Below are positions 18,465 through 27,356 of a stretch of 64,000 bases of DNA, piece by piece. The position numbers and the translations under genes were made by a program. The stretch is from CAVOOW01 sp963697675 (GTDB lineage: Bacteria > Actinomycetota > Actinomycetes > JACCUZ01), in the NCBI GenBank assembly GCA_963697675.1, contig CAVOOW010000006.1, forward strand, positions 496,001-560,000, written 5' to 3'. Every line of letters starts with the position of its first letter. Position 1 is the stretch's first letter. Under the pieces are notes generated by a model, which made no database searches, was not told the DNA's origin, and was given only the letters and a program-made list of their open reading frames with translations.

Positions 18465-19169
18465 TCAGCCAAGGATCTTCGCCCGTTCGGGCACTTTCTT
18501 TGGCTTCGGGGTGCTCTCCAAGTCGCGGCAGTGGTTCGCATAGCGCACATGCACTTCGCGAACGATGGCCATCTTCCAACTCGGATAGTTCGTTGGCTTC
18601 TGGAACACCCCGACGGAGTCACCCCAGTAGTAATTGGGGTCCAGCTCGGAGTAGTCGAGGCGTCCGCCTTTCTTCGGCGGAAAGTCGGTGTGCTGCTCTC
18701 GCAATGTGAGTTTGGCGAACCGTGCCATTGCTCGGAAGGAGTCCGGGTAGTAGCGCCAACAGTCGTAGACGCTGTGGATATGGCCACGCGATGGGGCGGT
18801 GATAAACGCGTAGCCCCCGGGCTTGAGCACTCGGGCTATCTCCAGGAGCGAGGCCCAGAAGAACGGGATGTGCTCGAAGGCCTGGCCCGAGATCACCAAG
18901 TCTGCGCTGTTGGACTTCACCGGAAGCCGGTACGGCTGCTTCATGACGACATCGACGTTCGGCCCACTCCTGACGTCGACACCGGTATAGCTGAAGTCGT
19001 AGTCAGCGAGCAGGTCACGGTGGGACAGGGTCTGTGTCGCCGCGAGGCGCGACCCGAGGTCAACGACGTGGAGATGCTTGTCCTTGTCGAGATAGCGCTG
19101 CACGCACAGCGACATGTGAGCGTGTGCCGACGGGTGCACGTCGTCCTCCATCTGGGGTTGATCAGGCAT
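18465..19169 (-). CDS. Class I SAM-dependent methyltransferase
   Basis: A 234-residue methyltransferase. The SAM-binding motif I is VVDLGSRLAATQ with the acidic residue after it in YTGVDVRSGPNVD. DLVISGQAFEHIPFFW is the family motif II, and EIARVLKPGGYAFITAPS is motif III, as in Methyltransf_11 enzymes. The C-terminal part (DCWRYYPDSFRAMARFAK) is like enzymes found in surface-polysaccharide clusters that methylate sugars. ATG 19169 was chosen because the preceding open frame has no ribosome site and would run into the divergent TylF-type gene. It is convergent with the third LCP gene. The acceptor is unknown; sugar O-methylation is inferred from context. Confidence 0.8.
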   Translation of the reverse strand: MPDQPQMEDDVHPSAHAHMSLCVQRYLDKDKHLHVVDLGSRLAATQTLSHRDLLADYDFSYTGVDVRSGPNVDVVMKQPYRLPVKSNSADLVISGQAFEHIPFFWASLLEIARVLKPGGYAFITAPSRGHIHSVYDCWRYYPDSFRAMARFAKLTLREQHTDFPPKKGGRLDYSELDPNYYWGDSVGVFQKPTNYPSWKMAIVREVHVRYANHCRDLESTPKPKKVPERAKILG

Positions 19170-19304
19170 TTGCCGACTGGCTTCGTCCGAGGCGACCTCC
19201 AGCCTATGGGGTGCCTGGTGCGCTGCCGAACTGGCACGGCCGCGCTGGCGCTCCGAGCGTTGCGACGTTTCGTCCGCTGGCGGATGGATCGTTACGATGC
19301 CGCC
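19170..19304. promoter_or_regulatory. Divergent intergenic region between the two methyltransferase genes
   Basis: These 135 bases separate the minus-strand class I methyltransferase and the plus-strand TylF-type methyltransferase, so both promoters should lie here. I see no clear hexamer pairs, inverted repeats or riboswitch-like structure. The shared control region suggests the two methylation enzymes are expressed together. Confidence 0.35.
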
Positions 19305-20111
19305 ATGACTTTGAAAGAAACGATCAACTCCGGGCTCGTCCGACTGACCGGCTATGAGTTGGCGCGCCCGCGGCCGAACCGCTCTACAGCGAAGAAGAAG
19401 GCCGCGGCTGCCGCAGCCACGAAACCGGCCACACTTGCACTGCCCAAGGACTATGACAGCGAGGCGGCGAGCATCATCCGGGCCGTCAAGCCGTGGACCA
19501 TGACCTCGCCGGACAAGCTCTACGCGCTGATCCTGGCCGTCCGACACATCGTCAAACACAAGATCCCCGGTGACATCGTCGAGTGTGGCGTTTGGCGCGG
19601 CGGCAGCATGCAGGCGACGGCCCGCACGCTCCTCGAGGTCGGCGACACGTCACGCCAGCTCTACCTCTTCGACACCTTCGAGGGCATGCCTCCTCCCACC
19701 GAGGATGACCGCCGCTACGACGGCAGGTCCGCCGAAGATCTGCTCGCCACCAGCGAGCGGACGGCGCACGTGTGGGCCGTGGCCGCACTCGACGACGTGC
19801 AGCAGGGCATGTCGCAGGTGGGCTACCCCGAGGACCAGGTGCATTTCGTCCAGGGCACGGTCGAGGAAACCGTGCCTCGCGAGGCCCCCGAGCAGATCTC
19901 TGTGCTGCGTCTCGACACTGACTGGTACTCCTCCACCAAGCACGAGCTCGAGCACCTCTACCCTCGCCTGGTGTCCGGTGGTGTGCTCCTCATCGACGAC
20001 TACGGCTGGTGGGAGGGTGCCAAGAAGGCAGTCGACGAGTTTCTCGAGGAGTCTGGCGAACAATTGCTGCTACTACGCATGGCTAGCGGCCGCATCGCTG
20101 TCAAGCCCTAG
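19305..20111 (+). CDS. TylF/MycF-type (macrocin) O-methyltransferase
   Basis: A SAM-dependent O-methyltransferase of the TylF/MycF/NovP family, whose members methylate sugar hydroxyls and need a divalent metal. Visible motifs are GDIVECGVWRGGSM (SAM site), LYLFDTFEGMPPPTEDD, FVQGTVEETVP, LRLDTDWYSSTKHELEHLYPRL (metal-site aspartates) and GGVLLIDDYGWWEGAKKAVDEF. About 60 N-terminal residues, Ala/Lys-rich, precede the domain. The start is ATG 19305; an in-frame ATG lies 21 bases upstream. It precedes the two GT4 genes on the same strand, so it probably decorates the same surface glycan. Actinobacterial surface polysaccharides often carry O-methyl sugars, so a secondary-metabolite role is less likely. 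Confidence 0.85.
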   Translation: MTLKETINSGLVRLTGYELARPRPNRSTAKKKAAAAAATKPATLALPKDYDSEAASIIRAVKPWTMTSPDKLYALILAVRHIVKHKIPGDIVECGVWRGGSMQATARTLLEVGDTSRQLYLFDTFEGMPPPTEDDRRYDGRSAEDLLATSERTAHVWAVAALDDVQQGMSQVGYPEDQVHFVQGTVEETVPREAPEQISVLRLDTDWYSSTKHELEHLYPRLVSGGVLLIDDYGWWEGAKKAVDEFLEESGEQLLLLRMASGRIAVKP

Positions 20112-20156
20112 CCGGAACTGCAGTTTGGCGACGCGACAACCTGAACTCAACCTCGG

Positions 20157-20169
20157 CACGCGAATCCAG
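20157..20169 (+). repeat. Duplicated leader segment upstream of GT4 copy 1 (mate at 25472-25484)
   Basis: The 13-mer CACGCGAATCCAG occurs here and again at 25472-25484, each about 45 bases before the paralogous GT4 genes. A nearby CCTGAAC..CAACCT motif is also shared. The match outside the coding sequence shows that the duplication included the 5' leader. Confidence 0.8.
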
Positions 20170-20200
20170 CCATCCGCTGGTCTGCACGGCGGGACCTAAG

Positions 20201-22140
20201 GTGGTGCCCGTGCCGAAGTTCCCGATGCCCGAAGGTCAGTACTTCTCGATCAACGACAGGATCCTTCCGGGCACCGGGGGGCAGACACGGGCGGTCCTGA
20301 TGCGCAACCGCCTGCTCGCCCAGTGGGCCGCCATCGATCCTGTTGACCTTCGACGTCACGCCGGACTACCCGGGCACCCGCATTAAACTGCGCGCTCAGG
20401 GCCAGCTCGTGGATCCGATGCAACTGCTCAACATCTTCGACGTGGTACCGCGAGAAGGACATCGACCACCTGCCCACGACTGGAGAACCGCTCCCGGAAA
20501 TCAGCGGATTCGACACGGTCGACGAGCCCCACCCAGACGGGAGCGTCTACGTCACCAAGTACGTGCATGTTCGCGGTCGCAACGCAGTGATCCTCGCCTA
20601 CCGGCGCCGGGACGGCACGGTCTTCCTGCGTTGTCCCGCCGAAACCGGCCTGGACTCATCGCCCGCTACCGAGACGTTCCTCGTGAACAGCTCGGGCCAG
20701 CCGGTCGGCAAGTGGCCCAGGGTCGGTGGGTGGCGCCAACACTGGATCTTGTCCCTCACCGAGCCTGATCGGCGCGCGTTCGTCATTAGCGACGACCGAT
20801 ACGCGTTGGGGCACATCCTGCCGATGCCCGACGAGCGCTTCCACATGATGCACCAGATGCACAACGTCCACCTGCGGGCGCCTCGACACTGGGACTCCCC
20901 GATCCAGCCGACCTATGTGCGGTTACTGGATCGGCTAGGGGAGCTCGACGGGTTGGTCAGCCTCACCCGCCCGCAGCTTGAGGACGTCGCGGCGCGCTAC
21001 GGTGAGAAGACCAACCTCTTCGTCGTCCCCAACCCGGTAGAACTTCCCTCCCGGCCGAATCCGCTGCCGACGCGGGCGAAGCGGCGCTTCGCGATCGTCG
21101 CTCGGTTCGAGGGACAGAAACGTCTCGAAGAGGCAGTACGCGCCTTCGCCCTCGTGCTCCAGGAGGAACCCGGCGCCATGCTCGACATCTACGGCGACGG
21201 CAGCCGCCGAGTGGTTCTGGAAAGGGAGATCGCTACGCTGGGCGTCGCGGACTCAGTAATCCTGCGTGGGCACGACCCGCGGGCGAGGGAAGCGCTCTGG
21301 ACCGCGACCGGATTCCTGATGACCAGCCGATTCGAGGGTTACCCGCTCGCCACATTGGAGAGCCTGAGCCACGGCTGCACCGTCATCAGCTACGACATCA
21401 GCTATGGGCCACGCGAGCAGATCACGCACGGCGTGGACGGCTATCTCGTCGACGCTGGCGACACGAAGGGCATGGCGCAACGCGTCGTGGAGTTGATCCG
21501 CAATCCCGAACGGGTGGCCAGGATGCGCGAGGCGGCCTTCGACAAGGCCGCCGAGCACGGCTACGAGGCCCTTCTAAACGACTGGCGAGCCGTCCTCGAT
21601 CGCGTGATCGCGGCCAAGCCGCGCCGCACCACCCTCGATTCGGTGACGTTGAAGGTCACGCGGCTTGGGTATCTGCGTCCCGTCCGGCTCCCCGCCGCGG
21701 TCGCCCGCTTCCCGGTCCTCCGGCGGCTCGCTCGCCCGCAGGCCTCGTCCGGAGCCTGGCGCGCACCGAGGAAGCTCGAATTCATGGCCGTGCTCGAGGT
21801 CGCCGGTCACAGCCCCGGGTCGACTCTGGACAGCGCCGTTGTCACGCTCGACGCAGTCGGCGACGGGTCGGGCTCGATCGTGGACATCCCGATGCAGGTA
21901 CGCCGTACGGGCGCCACCTTCCGGCTGGCGGCGACCATTGACCTGGCCGAAGTCTTCCGCGGAATGGACGACGCGGGACGCTCGGCGCGGCTGCGGCAGC
22001 GGCTGGTGTGGGAGAACTCCAGCTGGGAGAAGACGCTGTCGCGCCCTCGTCGTATGGAGCCCAACTACGAGGTGTCCTTCTCGGGCAAGGAAGAGATCTC
22101 CCTGAACCGCGGCAAGTCCGCTCCCCGCGAGTTTGCCTAG
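20201..22140 (+). CDS. GT4 family glycosyltransferase, paralogue 1 (two frameshifts near start)
   Basis: A GT-B fold glycosyltransferase of about 646 residues, similar in layout to poly(glycerol-phosphate) alpha-glucosyltransferases. The N-terminal third reads MPEGQYFSINDRILPGTGGQTRAVLMRNRLLAQ. The donor half has FAIVARFEGQKRLEEAVRAF, LDIYGDGSRR and the catalytic E-x7-E region SRFEGYPLATLESLSHGCTVISYD. A beta-rich C-terminal domain (LEVAGHSPGSTLDSAVVTLDAV, WENSSWEKTL) follows. Frames change near 20340 and 20447. Comparison with paralogue 2 shows the first loses about two bases before LLTFDV and the second gains one before WYRE. The TAG stop at 22138-22140 directly abuts the IS1380 left end. 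Likely role: adding glucose or another hexose to a teichoic-acid or related chain; the donor sugar is not determined by sequence. Confidence 0.82.
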
Positions 22141-22158
22141 CCTCGAGATTTCGTGAGG
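22141..22158 (+). repeat. IS1380 left terminal inverted repeat
   Basis: CCTCGAGATTTCGTGAGG; pairs with the reverse complement of 23738-23755 apart from positions 7-8 (GA against TC). It marks the exact left boundary of the element. Confidence 0.9.
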
Positions 22159-22261
22159 AGGTGGGCGACACCGGCCGGTAGAAGTACGGAAGTGCCTGTC
22201 CGGCAGGGAAAACTTGGGATTGCGAAGTCACAAGCGATTCCGAGCGGAAGGCACTCCGTAG

Positions 22262-23621
22262 GTGAAGCCTAACTTGGTTGGTTGCGGTGTCCATCTTAGG
22301 TCCGGCAGCGAGTCGCTGATCTCTTCTTCGGGTGCGGTGCTGCTGCTGCGGACCGCCGCGGTGAGCGGGCTGGCCGCCCAGTTGTCGGCGCGGCTCGCGC
22401 CGTGGCGGGGGACCCGGGCGGTGCATGACCCGGGCAAGACGGTGCTGGATCTGGCCATCGCGGTCGCCCTCGGTGGGGACTGCCTGGCCGACGTGGCGGT
22501 GGTCCGCGCCCAGCCCGAGATCTTCGGTGCGGTGGCCTCGGATCCCACGATCAGCCGGCTGGTCGAACGGCTGGCCGCCGACCCCGTTGCGGCGGTGGCC
22601 GCGATCCGGGCCGCTCGCGCCGCTGGACGTGAACTTGTCTGGGGTCACCGGTGCCCGGTCAGCGCGCACGGTCAGGTCGTGGTCGATCTAGACGCCACCC
22701 TGGTGACCGCGCATTCGGAGAAAGAGCAGGCCGCACCCACATTCAAACGCGGCTTCGGGTTCCACCCGATGCTGGCCTTCGTCGACCACGACCAGGGCGG
22801 CACCGGGGAACCACTGGTCGGGTTGCTGCGCCCGGGCAACGCGAACGCGAACAACGCCGCCGACCAGATCGCGGTCCTCGACGCCGCGCTGGCGCAGCTG
22901 CCCGCACCGGCCAGGTCCCGGGTGCTGGTCCGCGGCGACGCCGGCTCAGGGGTCAAGGCGTTCCTGACCCACATCCACGACCAGGGCCTGGAGTTCTCGG
23001 TCGGGATGAACATCCACGGACCCATCCTCGAGGCCCTGGCCGCACTACCCGAACAGGCGTGGCGGGCCGCGCTGGACCCCGACGGTCAACCACGACAGGG
23101 CGCCCAGGTCGCGGAGGTCACCCGCTGGCTGCCCGCAACGTTCACCGGCTGGCCACCCCGAACCCGGGTCATCGTGCGCCGCGAACAACCCCACCCCGGC
23201 GCGCAGCTGCGGATCACCGACATCAACGGCCGGCGACTGACCGCGTTCGCCACCAACACCACCGGCTGGCGGCTAGCCGACCTCGAAGTCCGCCACCGAC
23301 TACGCGCCCACGCCGAGGACCGGATCCGCTGCCTGAAGGACACCGGACTGACCAACCTGCCGATGCACGCGTTCGACAAGAACCAGATCTGGCTCGAGAT
23401 CGCCCAACTCGCCTACGAGCTGATCACCTGGACCCAGACCCTCGGCTTCCCCGAGCACCCAGCACGAACCTGGGAACCCAAGAAGCTACGGCTGCGACTG
23501 TTCGCCGTGGCCGGACGCATCATCACCAGCGGACGCCGCGCGCACCCTACGGATCCCTCAACGATGGCCCTGGACCGAGCTGATCACCAACGCCGGACAG
23601 GCACTGGCCGCATACCCCTAA
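22262..23621 (+). CDS. IS1380-family DDE transposase (frameshift near C-terminus)
   Basis: A transposase of about 452 residues. The catalytic acidic residues of the RNase H-like fold are visible: the first D in VVVDLDATLVTAHSEKE, the second in VLVRGDAGSG, and the glutamate in RAHAEDRIRCLKDTGLTNLP. The block FKRGFGFHPMLAFVDH between them is typical of the family (DDE_Tnp_1_2). GTG 22262 has GGAAGG upstream at about 22246. The reading frame changes near 23548 in a CGCGCGC run. Beyond it the family ending RIPQRWPWTELITNAGQALAAYP closes at a TAA at 23619-23621, whereas the uncorrected frame runs on through the IS end to 23803. If the shift is real the copy may be inactive. Confidence 0.88.
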
Positions 23622-23737
23622 CGCCACGCCCCACCCCGACGACCAGGACCCTGGAGAACCGGCGACACAACGCCGGGACACCGCAACGCCTTCACCAGCC
23701 CCGCAACCTCACCGAACCGCGACATCCAATCACCCAG

Positions 23738-23755
23738 CCTCACGAAAGATCGAGG
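23738..23755 (-). repeat. IS1380 right terminal inverted repeat
   Basis: The last 18 bases of the IS1380 element, ending ...GATCGAGG. It is followed at once by the CT core and right end of the IS110/IS1111-type element, so this repeat is also the apparent insertion target of that second element. Confidence 0.9.
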
Positions 23756-23759
23756 CTGA

Positions 23760-23766
23760 TATGTAG
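23760..23766 (+). repeat. IS110/IS1111 subterminal inverted repeat, right end
   Basis: TATGTAG, two bases from the CT core at 23756-23757; its inverted partner CTACATA lies at 25407-25413, four bases from the other CT. Confidence 0.65.
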
Positions 23767-24212
23767 GGCGCTTTGTCAAGTGGGCGCGTCGAATTGGTCC
23801 TGATTCCGATCAGGACACAGGATCATCCCCTTCCCCCCGATAGCTGCCGCCTGGGCGGCGCCCGCAGCCGGGGTCAAGGCTGGCCGCAGGCCACGCGTAG
23901 CGCTCGGCCTTGACCCTGGCGAGGACGACGTCACGCTCTGCGGCGCTGGGGGGAAGAGGGTGAAGGGGTAGACCGTTGGGGGTCCCGAGTCCGGGTCAGC
24001 GTGTCGTTGCACGACGCGTGGTCGAGGCTGATATGCGCGGGTTGGTTACCGCAGGACCATGTGTTCGGCCGGAGCGATGCGCTGGTCTAAGGACGAGCGT
24101 GGCCAAGACCTGTCGCGATCTTCGGCTGCTCAATAGCCTCGGTGGCGCGTTGCTCCTCGCGCTGTGGTTCCTCGACTCGTGGCCCCCAACGGCCAGTTCA
24201 GGGGCGGCCGGT
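23767..24212 (-). ncRNA. Candidate bridge RNA / seekRNA region of the IS110-type element
   Basis: This stretch follows the transposase stop and shows no credible protein. Read on the transposase strand it contains CATATCAGCCTCGA (24035 to 24022), identical over 14 bases to the right IS junction (23763 to 23750). It also contains ACGGTCTA (23976 to 23969), the reverse complement of TAGACCGT at the left junction (25420 to 25413). Both copies include the CT/AG core. Between them lie two small hairpins, around CGTCGTGCAACGACACG and CCCGGACTCGGG. Two guide segments, one in each orientation, flanking structured RNA is the donor-loop layout known for IS110 bridge RNAs; IS1111 elements carry theirs downstream of the transposase. 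The boundaries of any transcript cannot be fixed from sequence alone. Confidence 0.5.
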
Positions 24213-25295
24213 TCAGTCTGGCATCACCGCCAGCGACCAGCACCAGCCGGCCAGCTCGCGGGCGACGGCGACGTTGGCGATCACCGGCCGCTTCTTCCGC
24301 AGGTTCAAGTTCACCCATCGGGCGTGCAGACGCTGGTTGCCGGCATGCCCGCGAGCTCGTGCTGCGGCCGGTGCCTGCTCCCAGCGGCGCTGTAACACCA
24401 GGCCCGGGTGGTAGCTGGTCCGGTGATGCCAGGCGGCCTCGACCAGCAGCCGACGCACATGGGTGTTGCCGGTCTTTGTGATTGCGCCCTGGACCCGGCT
24501 CTGCCCGGAGGAGTGTTCGCTGGGCACCAGCCCGAGATAGGCGCCGATGCTGGCGCCGGTGAACCGTTGCCAGTCGCCGATCTCCACCGCGAGCGCGAAT
24601 CCGGTCAGTGTCGCGATGCCGCGCAGACACGTCAGTCGCCGCGTCAGAGGGGTGAACTCACTGTCCTCGGCGAGCGCGGTGATCTTCTCGTCTAGCCGGG
24701 CCCGGCGCCCGGTGGTCAGCACGACCGTCTCATACGCGTCGTCGAAAGCCGCCTGCGTCGCGGCGGAGTCGAAGCGCTGCTGGCGCAACCACCGGTCGTG
24801 CAGCTGGGTCCACGCCTTGCCGCCGGGATAGACGATCCCGTGCCGAAGCAACAGCTTCGACACCCGATGCCGCGACCGCATCAGATCCTGCCGCGAGGCC
24901 TCCCGGGCGCGGACCAGATCCCGGGCCGCCTCCTCGGCCTGGGTCGGGATCCGCACCGGCACGACTTCGTCCAGCCGCAACAACCGGGCCAAATGCAAGG
25001 CGTCTCGCGCGTCGGTCTTCACCCGATCGCCGGCCGGGCGGTGCAGCTTCGACGACGCCGCTACCTCGCAGCGCCACCCCGCCGCCGACAGCGCGCGGGC
25101 CAAGCCGAACCCGGTCGGCCCGGACTCGTACACCACCGCACACGGGCCTGGCAGCTTGCCGATCCACTCGAGCACCTCGACGTGCGAGGGCGTCAACCGT
25201 GCCCTGAACACCTCCCCGCTCTGCCCATCGATCGCCGCCGCAACAACCGAGCGGGCATGCACATCCAGCCCAACACTCGTACGCTCACAGAACAC
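24213..25295 (-). CDS. IS110-family (DEDD) transposase
   Basis: A full-length transposase of 360 residues. The N-terminal RuvC-like DEDD domain shows SVGLDVHARSVVAAAID (first Asp), VVYESGPTGFGLARAL (Glu) and RVKTDARDALHLARLLR (last two Asp). The C-terminal Transposase_20 domain has LRGIATLTGFALAVEIGDW and SSGQSRVQGAITKTGNTHVRRLLVEAAWHH, which carries the nucleophilic-serine region. GTG 25295 is preceded at six bases by GAGGAGG and is the best start; an ATG at 25313 is in frame. No frameshift is present, so the element could be active. Enzymes of this family recombine donor and target under guidance of an RNA encoded in the element's own non-coding end. Confidence 0.93.
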   Translation of the reverse strand: MFCERTSVGLDVHARSVVAAAIDGQSGEVFRARLTPSHVEVLEWIGKLPGPCAVVYESGPTGFGLARALSAAGWRCEVAASSKLHRPAGDRVKTDARDALHLARLLRLDEVVPVRIPTQAEEAARDLVRAREASRQDLMRSRHRVSKLLLRHGIVYPGGKAWTQLHDRWLRQQRFDSAATQAAFDDAYETVVLTTGRRARLDEKITALAEDSEFTPLTRRLTCLRGIATLTGFALAVEIGDWQRFTGASIGAYLGLVPSEHSSGQSRVQGAITKTGNTHVRRLLVEAAWHHRTSYHPGLVLQRRWEQAPAAARARGHAGNQRLHARWVNLNLRKKRPVIANVAVARELAGWCWSLAVMPD

Positions 25296-25406
25296 CGGGG
25301 CCTCCTCACACATGTCGGAAAGGCCAAGCACGGAAACGCGCTCGGTAACCCACGAGGTTGCGTGAGCGAGGTCCCGGCCAGCAACTACCCAATACGCGAG
25401 CAGTCA

Positions 25407-25413
25407 CTACATA
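25407..25413 (+). repeat. IS110/IS1111 subterminal inverted repeat, left end
   Basis: CTACATA, inverted partner of TATGTAG at 23760-23766. It is four bases from the CT core at 25418-25419, which marks the junction with the original target DNA (AACAGG). Confidence 0.65.
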
Positions 25414-25515
25414 CGGTCTAACAGGCCGGCTGGTTGGGTCGCAGAGGCGATAAACCTGAACACAACCTGAACACGCGAATCCAGGAATCGGCCGGTCGGC
25501 ACGACGGCACTTATT

Positions 25516-27350
25516 GTGGTGGACATGCCAGAGATCCGTATGCCGGAAGGAGTGTACTTTTCCCTATCCGGGATGATCAGGGCCGGCACAGGCGGACAGA
25601 CGCGCGCTCTCCTGATGCGCAACCGCCTGCTGGCCCAGCGGGCCGGCATCGAGTCGACCATCTTGACGTTCGACCCCATGCCGAGCTACGCGGATACCCG
25701 CGCGTCGTTGCGCGAGCAGGGCCTTCTCGTGGACCCGATGCGGCTGCTGAACATCTTCGAGTGGTACCGCGAGCACAGCGTCGACCACCTCGAGCCGATC
25801 GGGGAGGCACTGCCCGACGTCGAGAACCATGAGCGCGTCGACCACGCCCACCCGGACGGCACCGTGCACCGCACGCGAGTACATGAGCCCAGAAACCGGT
25901 GAAGCAGCGATCCGTGATTACCGCCGGTCCGACGGATCCGTCTATGCCCGCGTCCCGGCCCACGGCAACGAGCTGACTCCCATGACTCTCGTCAACAGCA
26001 AGGGCCTGCCGGTCGCTCGCTGGCCGAGCGTGGCCGGGTGGCACCAACAATGGATCAGAGAACTGACTCCGCTCGACACCCGGGCGTTCATCATCAGCGA
26101 CAGCCGCTATGAGTTGGCGACACATCCTCGGGCTGCAGGGCGACCAGTTCCACATCATCCACCTGATCCACAACATCCACGTGCTGACGTCCGCGTCGAT
26201 GGAACTCGTCCGTCAAGGCGACGCTACCGGCCCATGATGGCGGCGATCGAGTCAGCTCGACGGCCTGGTCACGCTGACCAGCCGGCAGCGGAAGAGACAT
26301 CGCCGCGCGTTTCGGTGCAGACCAACAACCTCTACGTCGTGCCCAACCCGGTCGAGTCACCGCCGCATCCGGACCCATTGCCGGACGCGGGCGACCAAGC
26401 GGTTCGTCATCGTCTCCCGGTTCGAGCCGCAGAAGCAGCTCGAGCACGCAATACGTGTCTTCGCGCTCGTGCTCAAGGAGGAGCCCGAGGCGAGGCTCGA
26501 CATCTATGGCGACGGCAGCACGCGCGGCGTCGTCGAAGCCGAGATCACGAAGCTGGGCCTAGAGAAGTCGGTGATTCTGCACGGGTTCGACCCGCGTGCC
26601 CGCGACACGCTGTGGACCGCAACAGGCTTCCTCATGACCAGCAGGTTCGAGGGATATCCGCTCGCCACCCTTGAGGCGATGAGCCACGGCTGCCCAGTCA
26701 TCAGCTATGACATCAAGTACGGACCGCGCGAGCAGATCTCGCACGGCGTCGACGGCTTCCTCGTCAAACGAGGCGACACCAGGACATGGCCGACCATGTC
26801 GTCGAGCTCATCCGCAACCCGGAGCTCGTCGCGAAGATGAGCGACGCTGCCTTCGCAAGGCCGCGCGCACGACTCCACGGCGTTTCTCGAGGACTGGCGC
26901 ACGGTCCTCGACGGCGTGGTTGCGGCAAAGGAGCGCCGGACCACGCTCGATTCGGTGACGCTGACGGTCACCCACCCTCGATCCCGCGACGTTCTCCGGT
27001 GACCGGGTGATCGCGGCGTCGACCACGCTCGCAGTCGTCGTCGGCGACCTGGCGAGACCGCGGCAAGGTCAAGTTCGCCGCCCGACTCGAGGTCAACGGC
27101 CACAGCCCCGGAGCCACGCTGGACAGCGCTGTCGTGACGCTGGAGGCGGTCGACGTCCGCTCCCGGCCGATCCGACGTCATCCCGATGACAGGTGCGCCG
27201 GGATCGGAGACGACGTTCGAGCTCGACGGCGACCGTCGACCTCGCAAAGGCCATTTCCGCGGCATGGCTGAGGCAACGCGTTCGCTGCGGCTGCGCCTGG
27301 CCTGGGAGAACTCGAGCTGGCAGACGACCCTCTCGCCGCCGGCCCGCTGA
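25516..27350 (+). CDS. GT4 family glycosyltransferase, paralogue 2 (many frameshifts)
   Basis: Paralogue of the gene at 20201-22140, matching it from MPEGVYFSLSGMIRAGTGGQTRALLMRNRLLAQ to the C-terminal WENSSWQTTLS. The catalytic half is readable: FVIVSRFEPQKQLEHAIRVFALVL, LDIYGDGSTRG and SRFEGYPLATLEAMSHGCPVISYD. At least seven frame changes occur, near 25875, 26110, 26250, 26290, 26390, 26790, 26870 and after 26980. The restored protein would have about 611 residues. No in-frame stop or lost motif is seen in the restored parts, which argues for sequencing indels, although genuine decay of a redundant copy cannot be excluded. The protein stops about 30 residues earlier than paralogue 1. Expected function: transfer of a hexose to a surface polymer. 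Confidence 0.7.
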
Positions 27351-27356
27351 CCGAAG

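Larger units (their letters stand above)
22141..23755 (+). mobile_element. IS1380-family insertion sequence
   Basis: A 1615-base element bounded by imperfect terminal inverted repeats of 18 bases at 22141-22158 (CCTCGAGATTTCGTGAGG) and 23738-23755, which match at 16 of 18 positions. It holds one transposase gene on the plus strand. Its left end is flush with the stop codon of GT4 paralogue 1. IS1380 elements usually leave a 4-bp target duplication. The left flank is CTAG. The original right flank, recovered by removing the adjacent IS110-type element, is CTAA, so three of four bases agree. The right end is now joined to that second element. Confidence 0.9.
23758..25419 (-). mobile_element. 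IS110/IS1111-type insertion sequence inserted at the IS1380 right end
   Basis: An element of about 1.66 kb transcribed from the minus strand. It has no terminal inverted repeats but has a 7-base subterminal inverted repeat, TATGTAG at 23760-23766 and CTACATA at 25407-25413. These stand 2 and 4 bases inside a shared CT dinucleotide at 23756-23757 and 25418-25419. Subterminal repeats set in from the ends by unequal distances and a duplicated dinucleotide core are the known features of IS1111-group elements. One transposase gene lies at 24213-25295, with a long non-coding region (about 450 bases) after it and only about 110 bases before it. Deleting the element and one CT restores ...GATCGAGG-CT-AACAGG. 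Confidence 0.82.

Noticed and set aside
22135..23760. An exact 4-bp target duplication for the IS1380 copy in its present context.
   Set aside because: Present flanks differ because the second element occupies the right side. Only after removing it do CTAG and CTAA appear, one base short of identity.
23776..24012. A 78-codon minus-strand frame within the IS110-type non-coding region.
   Set aside because: No ribosome site and low-complexity Pro/Ser/Ala composition. The same bases hold the junction-matching segments and hairpins, so a non-coding role is more likely.
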